Made by a program: the position numbers and the translations under genes. Below are positions 1-5,149 of a DNA stretch of 8,335 nt, in pieces. Origin of the DNA: Selenomonadaceae bacterium (lineage in GTDB: Bacteria; Bacillota; Negativicutes; Selenomonadales; Selenomonadaceae); the NCBI GenBank assembly GCA_017529085.1, contig JAFXOC010000129.1, positions 1-8,335 of the forward strand. Direction: 5' to 3'. Position 1 is the first letter of the stretch; the number at the start of each line of letters is the position of its first letter. A model generated the notes under the pieces. It was given only the letters and a program-made list of their open reading frames with translations, was not told the origin of the DNA and made no database searches.

Positions 1-137
1 ACATTGGAGAAGTGTCTGCCTATACCGTACAAACTATAGAGAATTTTATCAATAATTTACCCCGAAAGATGTTTGGCTATCGTACACCCAAAGAACTATT
101 CGACGAACAAATTTCCTTACTTCCACATATCCTATAA
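1..137 (+). CDS. IS30-family transposase, C-terminal fragment cut by the window start
   Basis: The open frame whose complete codons begin at base 3 runs without interruption to a TAA at 135-137 and gives about 44 residues. It contains NNLPRKMFGYRTPKELF, which matches the conserved end of IS30-family DDE transposases (usually written N-x-R-P-R-K-x-L-G-[YW]-x-T-P-x-E-x-F). In complete proteins this part follows the catalytic Glu of the integrase core, and that residue would lie upstream of the window. The enzyme would cut and join the element's ends. Whether the full gene is intact cannot be judged, since only the tail is visible, but this piece has no frameshift. The family call rests on the motif, and the inverted-repeat-like sequence just downstream supports it. 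Confidence 0.8.
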   Translation, partial: IGEVSAYTVQTIENFINNLPRKMFGYRTPKELFDEQISLLPHIL

Positions 138-180
138 TTATTTTTTTACTGTCCGATTTGTTATTGCAATTTTCGAAATT
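1..180 (+). mobile_element. Right end of an IS30-like insertion sequence
   Basis: The transposase tail is followed within about 11 bases by a sequence (148-174) containing CCGATTTGTTATTGCAATTT. This strongly resembles the terminal inverted repeats I know from Firmicutes IS30 elements, which carry a TTGTTATTGCAATTT core. The left end lies outside the window, so the repeat cannot be paired here, the target duplication cannot be read, and the outer boundary near 175-180 is approximate. Confidence 0.6.
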
Positions 181-192
181 TCAAAGTATAGG
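164..192 (+). promoter_or_regulatory. Possible outward promoter starting in the IS end
   Basis: TTGCAA (164-169) inside the presumed terminal repeat and TATAGG (187-192) just outside it are spaced 17 bases apart. They could form a weak hybrid promoter reading toward the VOC gene at 306. The -10 box is a poor match and the region is A+T-rich, so chance is a real alternative. The rest of 193-292 is A/T- and purine-rich, with no gene that I can support. Confidence 0.2.
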
Positions 193-305
193 CTTATCCT
201 TCTTTCGCTCTTTATTTTTAAAAATAGAGAAGGAAGAAAAGAAGAAAAGAAGAATAAGTCTACTGTCTGAAATATGAACCGCAAATAAAATTTGGAGGAA
301 AGAAT

Positions 306-701
306 ATGGATTTAGTAAAAGGATTGCATCATACGGCGTTGCGTTGTTGCGGAGAGGAGGAGATGAACGAGGCGGCGGGGTTTTACGTTAAAACATTGGG
401 GCTAAACATGGTAAGGCGTTGGGGCGAAGGCAAGGAAGCGGGATGTATGATAGAGGCCGGAAACGGGATAATCGAATTTTTTGCCGACGCGGAAAAGGAA
501 CGAGAAACGGGCGTAATCGATCATATCGCTTTTTATACGGACAAGGTCGAGGAATGTGTGGAAAATTGCAGAAAAGAAGGACTAACCATAGTTATTCCGC
601 CCGAAAACATAACGGTTCCAAGCGAAAAACCCTATCCTTTAAAAATTGCCTTCGTAAAAGGAAAAGCCGGAGAAATTATCGAGTTTATTCAAGAATTATA
701 A
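306..701 (+). CDS. VOC superfamily (glyoxalase/dioxygenase fold) protein
   Basis: A 131-residue cytoplasmic protein of the vicinal oxygen chelate superfamily, which includes glyoxalase I, methylmalonyl-CoA epimerase, extradiol dioxygenases and fosfomycin/bleomycin resistance proteins. It has two beta-alpha-beta-beta-beta modules. The first begins with LHHTAL (His9) and ends at GIIEFF (Glu57). The second begins with IDHIAFY (His73) and ends at GEIIEFI (Glu126). These four residues sit where VOC enzymes bind a divalent metal, so it is probably an active metalloenzyme, but the substrate cannot be deduced. The ATG at 306 has a strong GGAGG at 294-298, seven bases upstream. It appears to be a single-gene unit between an IS30 end and a weak terminator. 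G+C is higher than in the flanking DNA, as expected for coding sequence. Family confidence is high; no specific function is supported. Confidence 0.88.
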   Translation: MDLVKGLHHTALRCCGEEEMNEAAGFYVKTLGLNMVRRWGEGKEAGCMIEAGNGIIEFFADAEKERETGVIDHIAFYTDKVEECVENCRKEGLTIVIPPENITVPSEKPYPLKIAFVKGKAGEIIEFIQEL

Positions 702-721
702 AAACATTTAAACAGCCTGAG

Positions 722-751
722 GCGAGATAATATTATCGCATATATTTTTTT
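722..751 (+). terminator. Weak intrinsic terminator after the VOC gene
   Basis: The palindrome GATAATATTATC (726-737) is flanked by GCGA and GC, allowing a GCGA/TCGC stem (722-725 with 736-739). A run of seven T follows at 745-751. The stem is A+T-rich and short, so termination may be inefficient. The position, about 20 bases after the stop, fits. Confidence 0.4.
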
Positions 752-753
752 GC

Positions 754-786
754 TTTCAAATAGATTTCAAATAGATCTCAAATAGA
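754..786 (+). repeat. Three tandem 11-bp repeats upstream of the DUF4234 promoter
   Basis: The units TTTCAAATAGA (754-764), TTTCAAATAGA (765-775) and TCTCAAATAGA (776-786) are contiguous. A decayed fourth unit (787-797) shares only CAAA and scattered bases. The array ends immediately before the -35 box at 800. A period of 11 bases is about one helical turn, so the copies face the same side of the DNA, as expected for a cooperative protein-binding site. The regulatory role is inferred. Confidence 0.6.
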
Positions 787-799
787 GTGCAAAAAATGT

Positions 800-828
800 T
801 TGACATAAACTAACCAATATAGTATATT
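800..828 (+). promoter_or_regulatory. Sigma-A-type promoter of the DUF4234-DUF2752 cassette
   Basis: TTGACA (800-805) is a perfect -35 box, followed after exactly 17 bases by TATATT (823-828). Transcription would begin near 835, leaving a leader of about 47 bases before the GTG at 882. This position also shows that the longer reading of the next gene, from a TTG at 828, cannot be right. Confidence 0.75.
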
Positions 829-881
829 TGCAACAGTTTATATGTAGTTGTTATTATTATTTATTTTTGGAGGTAGATATT

Positions 882-1265
882 GTGGAAAAGAAAAACATAG
901 CTTTAGCGGTTGTGCTTTCGTTTGTCACATGCGGTATCTATGGATTTTATTGGTTGTATACCATGACGGAAGATGTTCATAGGTTGGTAGGACGTCAAAC
1001 GACCGCTTCCGGCGGATTGGTGATACTATTCTCTATCGTAAGTTGCGGTATATATCTTCTTTATTGGTTCTATAAAATGGGCGAAAGTATCACGGAGGCT
1101 AAAGAACAGCGCGGTATGAGAGTGGAAAATAGTGCAGGTATCCTTTATGTTATATTGACGATTTTTGCGCTTGGGGTTGTTGCAGAAGCGTTAATTCAAA
1201 GCAGCATTAACGATATAATCGATCACGACGTTAACAATGGCAGCATGGCACCCACCGTCGCTTAA
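882..1265 (+). CDS. DUF4234 family small membrane protein
   Basis: A 127-residue integral membrane protein matching the DUF4234 family, whose function is unknown. It has three hydrophobic segments at about residues 5-28, 44-66 and 84-106. The first two carry the same motif, S-x-V-[TS]-C-G-I-Y-x-x-Y-W-x-Y-x-M (residues 13-28 and 51-66), which is an internal duplication typical of the family. I chose the GTG at 882 because GGAGG lies at 869-873, eight bases upstream. An upstream in-frame TTG at 828 falls within the -10 box and would add a non-conserved stretch. It overlaps the DUF2752 gene by 29 bases, suggesting translational coupling and a joint role in the membrane. The 11-bp repeats before its promoter suggest control by a DNA-binding protein. 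The C-terminal end (residues ~107-127) is polar and variable. Confidence 0.85.
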   Translation: MEKKNIALAVVLSFVTCGIYGFYWLYTMTEDVHRLVGRQTTASGGLVILFSIVSCGIYLLYWFYKMGESITEAKEQRGMRVENSAGILYVILTIFALGVVAEALIQSSINDIIDHDVNNGSMAPTVA

Positions 1266-1608
1266 AATTTTAAAACCTTACATTAAATTTATCCTAATCG
1301 GTTGTTTATATCTAATGTGGGTGAAAATCACAGGGATTTCCATTGAATGTCCATTCCACGCCATTACGGGGTATTATTGCCCGGGTTGCGGCGTTACCAC
1401 ATTGTTTTTATGTCTCTCGGTTTTTGATTTTTACGGAGCGTTTCACGCAAATCCCGTGTTGTTTGTCCTTTCACCGGTTATATTTTGGCTTATTGTCAAA
1501 GATAAAATATATAGGCTAAATAAGCAACAACACAATAAAACTTACAACAAAATAGCATTAACCACAATTATTATTCTGGTAGCGTACGGCATCATAAGAA
1601 ATATTTGA
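1237..1608 (+). CDS. DUF2752 family membrane protein
   Basis: A 123-residue protein of the DUF2752 family, whose function is not established. The signature is visible: a first membrane segment (about residues 14-33), then ECPFHAITGYYCPGCGVTT with Cys38, His41, Cys48 and Cys51, then AFHANPVLF (Asn72-Pro73) opening a second membrane segment (about 73-88), and a third near the C-terminus (about 105-120). The C-P-G-C-G motif could bind a metal or form a disulfide; this is inferred. The ATG at 1237 lies inside the end of the DUF4234 gene in another frame and has no clear ribosome binding site of its own, so translation is probably coupled to that gene. The next in-frame ATG (residue 27) would delete the first membrane segment. 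These two families are, to my knowledge, often neighbours in Clostridia and related bacteria. Confidence 0.85.
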   Translation: MAAWHPPSLKILKPYIKFILIGCLYLMWVKITGISIECPFHAITGYYCPGCGVTTLFLCLSVFDFYGAFHANPVLFVLSPVIFWLIVKDKIYRLNKQQHNKTYNKIALTTIIILVAYGIIRNI

Positions 1609-1615
1609 TGCCGTA
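1585..1615 (+). terminator. Perfect 10-bp inverted repeat over the DUF2752 stop codon
   Basis: TACGGCATCA (1585-1594) and TGATGCCGTA (1606-1615) are perfectly complementary with an 11-base loop. The stop codon TGA opens the second arm. The bases after it are A/T-rich (TTATAATAAATAAAAT) but lack a true T-run. It may act as a weak terminator or protect the 3' end of the cassette transcript. Confidence 0.45.
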
Positions 1616-1644
1616 TTATAATAAATAAAATACCCGTGATTTCA

Positions 1645-1710
1645 AAAGGCTTTGTCCTTTGGCGGGTCAAGGGCGGCGCCCTTGCTGTTTCGGGGTAGCG
1701 CCCCAATTTT
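1645..1710 (+). repeat. Cluster of three GC-rich hairpins between DUF2752 and guaB
   Basis: Three hairpins follow one another. AAAGG/CCTTT spans 1645-1660. CAAGGGC/GCCCTTG spans 1668-1684 with a three-base loop. GGGG/CCCC spans 1692-1704 with loop TAGCG and is followed by AATTTT. The last resembles a short terminator. The cluster resembles dispersed intergenic hairpin repeats that I know from Clostridia genomes, where translation of them produces false N-terminal extensions. Copies elsewhere in this genome cannot be tested from the window. Confidence 0.55.
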
Positions 1711-1735
1711 AATGTTTTACGAAAGAAGGATTTTC

Positions 1736-3250
1736 ATGGCGTATTATTTTGAAGAGCCCTCACACACTTTTGGCGAATATCTTCTGGTGCCGGGGTATTC
1801 AAGTACAGATTGTATACCGGCTAATGTTTCACTTAAGACTCCCTTGGTAAAGTTTAGACGCGGCGAAGAACCGGCTCTTTCCATGAATATCCCGATGACA
1901 AGCGCCATCATGCAGGCGGTGTCGAACGATACCATGGCGATAGCGCTCGCAAAAGAAGGCGGCGTGGCTTTTGTTTACGGTTCGCAGTCGGCGGCTGACG
2001 AAGCGGCTATGGTGAGGAGAGTAAAAAATTATAAGTCCGGCTTTGTAAGCAGCGATTCAAATATTCGTCCTACCACAAAATTGAAAGAGATATTGGAGCT
2101 TTTGGAAAAGACGGGACATTCCACAATGGCTGTAACGGACGACGGCACGGCTACGGGAAAACTTTTGGGAATAGTGACAAGTCGCGATTACAGAGTGACC
2201 AGGATGACGGGCGAAGAAGAAGCCTCGACGTTTATGACGCCATTTGAAAAACTTGTTCACGCGGACGCGGAATCCACTACTCTATCAATGGCGAACGATA
2301 TGATTTGGGAGCATAAGCTGAATATGTTGCCGCTTGTCGACAAAAACCAAAGACTTCGCTACATGGTTTTCCGTAAGGATTATACGGATAATAAAGAGAA
2401 CGAGTTGGAACTTATCGACAAGCATAAACGCTATATCGTTGGCGCGGGGATAAATACAAGAGATTACGAAGAAAGAGTACCTGCTCTGATAGCAGCGGGA
2501 GCGGACGCGCTCTGTATCGATTCGTCCGAAGGTTTTTCCGAATGGCAGAAAATAACACTAAAATATATCCATGAAAATTTTGGCGAAGATGTAAAAGTCG
2601 GCGCAGGCAATGTGGTTGACGCGGAAGGTTTTCGTTTCTTAGCGGACGCGGGGGCGGATTTTATCAAGGTCGGCATAGGCGGCGGCTCTATTTGCATAAC
2701 TCGCGAGACCAAGGGAATCGGCAGAGGTCAAGCCACGGCTTTAATAGACGTTTGCAACGCCAGGGATGAATACTACAGAGAAACCGGCGTATATATTCCC
2801 GTTTGCTCTGACGGCGGCATTGTGCACGACTACCATATGACGCTGGCACTCGCCATGGGCGCAGATTTCCTTATGCTCGGCAGATATTTTTCACGTTTTG
2901 ACGAAAGCCCGTCGGCTAAGGTTCGCATTAACGGCACATATTACAAAGAATACTGGGGCGAAGGCTCTAACCGCGCCCGTAACTGGCAGCGTTACGATTT
3001 AGGCGGCGCAAAGAAACTTTCCTTTGAAGAAGGCGTTGATTCATACGTTCCATACGCAGGGGCATTAAAAGACAATGTGAATATCACGTTGTCAAAAATA
3101 CGCTCCACAATGTGCAACTGTGGCGCGCTTAACCTCAAGGATTTTAGAGACAATGCAAAACTCACATTGGTCTCCGCCACCAGCATTGTGGAAGGCGGAT
3201 CTCACGACGTGATTTTGCGCGACAGGTTCTCAACGAGCTCTATTGAGTAA
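1736..3250 (+). CDS. guaB: IMP dehydrogenase (Tritrichomonas foetus-like subtype)
   Basis: A 504-residue cytoplasmic enzyme that oxidises IMP to XMP with NAD+, the committed step of guanine nucleotide synthesis. A TIM-barrel catalytic domain is interrupted by two CBS domains (about residues 101-217). Visible active-site elements are IDSSEGFS (Asp262, nicotinamide site), GIGGGSICITR with catalytic Cys320, CSDGG (Asp359, IMP ribose) and the flap dyad Arg419-Tyr420 in NWQRY. Each lies one residue from its counterpart in T. foetus IMPDH (Asp261, Cys319, Asp358, Arg418-Tyr419), and the surrounding sequence closely follows that protein as I recall it. The usual bacterial loop has G-P-G-S-I-C-T-T-R instead. 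I chose the ATG at 1736 because AAGGA lies at 1726-1730 and the protein then begins MAYYFEEP, like the T. foetus start. An in-frame extension back to 1652 only translates the hairpin cluster, and an ATG at 1712 is possible but lacks homology. No guanine or PRPP riboswitch is evident upstream. Confidence 0.95.
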   Translation: MAYYFEEPSHTFGEYLLVPGYSSTDCIPANVSLKTPLVKFRRGEEPALSMNIPMTSAIMQAVSNDTMAIALAKEGGVAFVYGSQSAADEAAMVRRVKNYKSGFVSSDSNIRPTTKLKEILELLEKTGHSTMAVTDDGTATGKLLGIVTSRDYRVTRMTGEEEASTFMTPFEKLVHADAESTTLSMANDMIWEHKLNMLPLVDKNQRLRYMVFRKDYTDNKENELELIDKHKRYIVGAGINTRDYEERVPALIAAGADALCIDSSEGFSEWQKITLKYIHENFGEDVKVGAGNVVDAEGFRFLADAGADFIKVGIGGGSICITRETKGIGRGQATALIDVCNARDEYYRETGVYIPVCSDGGIVHDYHMTLALAMGADFLMLGRYFSRFDESPSAKVRINGTYYKEYWGEGSNRARNWQRYDLGGAKKLSFEEGVDSYVPYAGALKDNVNITLSKIRSTMCNCGALNLKDFRDNAKLTLVSATSIVEGGSHDVILRDRFSTSSIE

Positions 3251-3278
3251 TGGCGAAAAACTAGCGGGAGGGATTGTT

Positions 3279-3452
3279 GTGCCACAAATCATCCCAATCG
3301 GGGATTTAAGAAATACTAATGAGCTGTCTGACAGATGCCACGCAAAACAAGAACCGATTTTTGTCACAAAGAATGGTTATGGCGATTTGGTGGTAATGGG
3401 CATAGAAGTATACGATAAGATATGCCATGAGCAATTTTTGATTGAGGATTAA
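3279..3452 (+). CDS. Orphan, short Phd/YefM-type antitoxin-like protein
   Basis: A 57-residue protein resembling the N-terminal DNA-binding part of Phd/YefM antitoxins. It opens with PQIIPIGDLRNTNELSDRCH and continues EPIFVTKNGYGDLVVMGIEVYD, the usual start and beta-strand/helix core of this family. Typical members have about 80-95 residues; this one stops soon after the core, so most of the C-terminal toxin-binding tail is missing. No RelE/ParE- or Doc-like toxin gene follows: 3453-3563 is only a promoter and leader. The GTG at 3279 has GGGAGG at 3266-3271, seven bases upstream. An earlier TTG at 3243 overlaps the guaB end and has no such site. It lies 29 bases after guaB and is probably co-transcribed with it. 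It may be a solitary DNA-binding regulator or a decaying antitoxin. Confidence 0.75.
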   Translation: MPQIIPIGDLRNTNELSDRCHAKQEPIFVTKNGYGDLVVMGIEVYDKICHEQFLIED

Positions 3453-3459
3453 AAGTTTC

Positions 3460-3488
3460 TTGCAAATAGTATTTTCTTGTGGTATTAT
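3460..3488 (+). promoter_or_regulatory. Promoter of the rimP-nusA-ylxQ-infB-rbfA operon
   Basis: TTGCAA (3460-3465) and TATTAT (3483-3488) are 17 bases apart, and TG at 3480-3481 gives an extended -10. Transcription would start near 3495, about 70 bases before rimP. No other promoter-like sequence is apparent in the short gaps between the downstream genes. Confidence 0.7.
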
Positions 3489-3512
3489 AGCAAAAGTGAA
3501 TAGAAATTGTTT

Positions 3513-3538
3513 AAAGAGTGGGCAGAGGCTCACTCTTT
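3513..3538 (+). promoter_or_regulatory. Leader hairpin before rimP (possible attenuator/terminator)
   Basis: AAAGAGTGGGC (3513-3523) pairs with GCTCACTCTTT (3528-3538) across loop AGAG, giving 11 pairs with one G-U. CATTTT follows. It lies about 18 bases after the expected transcription start and 25 before rimP. A similar GAGTGGGC-type hairpin before rimP (ylxS) is familiar to me from many Firmicutes. It could terminate guaB-antitoxin transcripts, attenuate the operon (perhaps in response to NusA), or stabilise the mRNA. The function is inferred. Confidence 0.6.
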
Positions 3539-3563
3539 CATTTTGTAGTAAAGAGGTGCGCGT

Positions 3564-4010
3564 ATGGCGGCAAGGGATATCGAATCCAGCATTGAAGCTG
3601 CGGCGGAAAAAATTTTAGGCGATTTAAATCTTGAGCTTGTCGATGTGGAATACGTGAAAGAACGTGATTGGTACCTTAGAATCTATATCGATAAAGAGGG
3701 CGGAATTGACCACGAGGACTGCAAAACCGTAAGCGAACAAATCGAAAAAATATTGGATGACAAAGATTTAATAAAAAATCCATACATTTTGGAAGTTTCA
3801 TCACCCGGAATTGACAGACAGTTGAAAAAATCTAAAGATTTTATGCGGGAAATGGGCAAAACAATCGATGTTTCCCTGTACGCGCCTATTGACGGAATCA
3901 AGGAGATGACGGGAAAACTTTCGTATTACGATGAAAAAGAAGTCGGTATTGACGAAAAAAGGATACCGCTTGAAAAAATAGCAAGCGTAAGGCTGCATAT
4001 AGAGTTTTAG
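3564..4010 (+). CDS. rimP: Ribosome maturation factor RimP
   Basis: A 148-residue cytoplasmic protein that assists maturation of the 30S subunit. The N-terminal alpha/beta domain (about residues 1-87) contains LELVDVEY and the hallmark ILEVSSPGIDRQL (residues 75-87). The C-terminal SH3-like domain (about 88-148) includes the GKLSYYDEKEVGI strand region and ends IASVRLHIEF. Length and order are normal for the family (about 150 residues). The ATG at 3564 is preceded by AAGAGGTG (3551-3558). It is the first gene of the operon, and its TAG stop (4008-4010) overlaps the ribosome binding site of nusA, so the two are probably translated in concert. Its placement beside nusA and infB is the classic arrangement across bacteria. 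Confidence 0.95.
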   Translation: MAARDIESSIEAAAEKILGDLNLELVDVEYVKERDWYLRIYIDKEGGIDHEDCKTVSEQIEKILDDKDLIKNPYILEVSSPGIDRQLKKSKDFMREMGKTIDVSLYAPIDGIKEMTGKLSYYDEKEVGIDEKRIPLEKIASVRLHIEF

Positions 4011-4020
4011 GAGGATTTTG

Positions 4021-5145
4021 ATGAAGAAGAAAGCAAATAAAGAGCCAAGTTTTTTGGAGGCTCTCACAGGTTTGGGGGAGGAACGCGGAATAGCGCCCGA
4101 TATTCTCTTTGACGCGATTGAGATGGCGCTTATTTCTGCATATAAAAAGAATTTCAACTCCGCGCCAAACGTCAGGGTGCTGCTTGACAGAAAAACCGGC
4201 GCGTATCATGTGTACGCTATAAAAACCGTGGTGGAAGAAGTTGAAAATCCCATCATGGAAATATCGATTGACGCGGCTAGGGTTATAAACGCCGATTACG
4301 ATTTGGACGATATAGTAGAAATTGAAGTGACTCCGGCAAATTTTGGGCGAATAGCGGCGCAGACGGCTAAACAGGTTGTAATGCAAAGGGTTCGAGAGGC
4401 GGAGCGAGAAAATGTCTTTGAAGCGTACACAAATCGAGAAGGAGATATAGTAACGGGACTTATTCAGCGAATTGAAGGCAGAAACGTCTTTATGGAAATA
4501 GGCAATACCGAAGCGATACTGGCGCAGAGCGAGCAGATAGCGGGCGAAGAGTATACAAGCGGAAAGCGGATGAAAGTCTACATAATAGAGGTAAAGCGCG
4601 CAAATAAAGGACCTCAGATAGCGGTTTCAAGGACTCATCCGGGACTCTTAAAAAAACTTTTCGAACTTGAAGTACCCGAAATCGAAGAAGGCATAGTCGA
4701 AATAAAATCCGTAGCGAGAGAACCGGGAATGCGTTCAAAGATCGCCGTTTACTCGGAACAAGAGGAAGTAGACGCCGTAGGCTCCTGCGTAGGGCAAAAA
4801 GGCGTAAGAGTTCAGGCTATTGTAGATGAGCTTGGAACGGAAAAAATAGATATAGTGAAGTGGAATAAGGATTCAGCCACATACATAGCAAACGCGCTAA
4901 GCCCCGCTAAGGTGGTTTCGGTCGCGGTAAACGAAGAAGAAAAGGTTTCAAGAGTCGTGGTACCGGATTATCAACTCTCGCTTGCAATCGGTAAAGAAGG
5001 TCAAAACGCCAGACTTGCCGCAAAGCTTACGGGATGGAAGATAGACATAAAGTGCGAATCCGAAGCTGAAAACGAAGTGCTTGACGAGGGCATGGACGAA
5101 TATATAGTGACAAGCGAAGATTCCTTTACCGCTGAGAGCGAGTGA
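4021..5145 (+). CDS. nusA: Transcription termination/antitermination factor NusA
   Basis: A 374-residue RNA polymerase-binding elongation factor that modulates pausing, intrinsic termination and antitermination. The N-terminal polymerase-binding domain is about residues 1-135. An S1 domain follows (about 138-201, NREGDIVTGLIQRIEGRNVF), then KH1 with GSCVGQKGVRVQAI (Gly254-Gly261 loop), and KH2 with LAIGKEGQNARLAAKLTGW (Gly324-Gly327 loop). It ends with an acidic tail of about 27 residues and lacks the two C-terminal acidic repeat domains of the E. coli protein, as in Bacillus. The ATG at 4021 has a perfect AGGAGG at 4009-4014. A TTG at 4018 would add one residue, but the ATG is better placed. 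In Firmicutes ylxR normally follows directly; here ylxQ does, after four bases. Confidence 0.96.
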   Translation: MKKKANKEPSFLEALTGLGEERGIAPDILFDAIEMALISAYKKNFNSAPNVRVLLDRKTGAYHVYAIKTVVEEVENPIMEISIDAARVINADYDLDDIVEIEVTPANFGRIAAQTAKQVVMQRVREAERENVFEAYTNREGDIVTGLIQRIEGRNVFMEIGNTEAILAQSEQIAGEEYTSGKRMKVYIIEVKRANKGPQIAVSRTHPGLLKKLFELEVPEIEEGIVEIKSVAREPGMRSKIAVYSEQEEVDAVGSCVGQKGVRVQAIVDELGTEKIDIVKWNKDSATYIANALSPAKVVSVAVNEEEKVSRVVVPDYQLSLAIGKEGQNARLAAKLTGWKIDIKCESEAENEVLDEGMDEYIVTSEDSFTAESE

Positions 5146-5149
5146 TGTT

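Noticed and set aside
73..270. A 65-codon frame after the IS end
   Set aside because: It starts inside the transposase gene in another frame, crosses the terminal repeat, and has low-complexity Lys/Glu content with no ribosome binding site.
419..730. A 103-codon frame overlapping the VOC gene
   Set aside because: It is an Arg/Lys-rich shadow of the VOC frame with no family match.
754..797. CRISPR array
   Set aside because: The 11-bp units are contiguous with no spacers, and no cas genes are present.
828..881. Longer N-terminus for the DUF4234 gene from a TTG
   Set aside because: The TTG lies inside the -10 box and upstream of the likely transcription start, while a GTG at 882 has an ideal ribosome binding site.
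1652..1735. Longer N-terminus for IMP dehydrogenase
   Set aside because: The added residues only translate the hairpin cluster and have no counterpart in the enzyme family; the ATG at 1736 fits homologues.
1609..1735. Guanine-type riboswitch before guaB
   Set aside because: No purine riboswitch core or three-way junction is visible; only short separate hairpins are present.
3243..3278. TTG start for the antitoxin-like gene overlapping guaB
   Set aside because: It has no ribosome binding site and adds residues absent from the family; the GTG at 3279 has GGGAGG well placed.
3898..4386. A 162-codon minus-strand frame across the rimP-nusA junction
   Set aside because: It lies opposite two well-supported genes, has no family signature and has no ribosome binding site.
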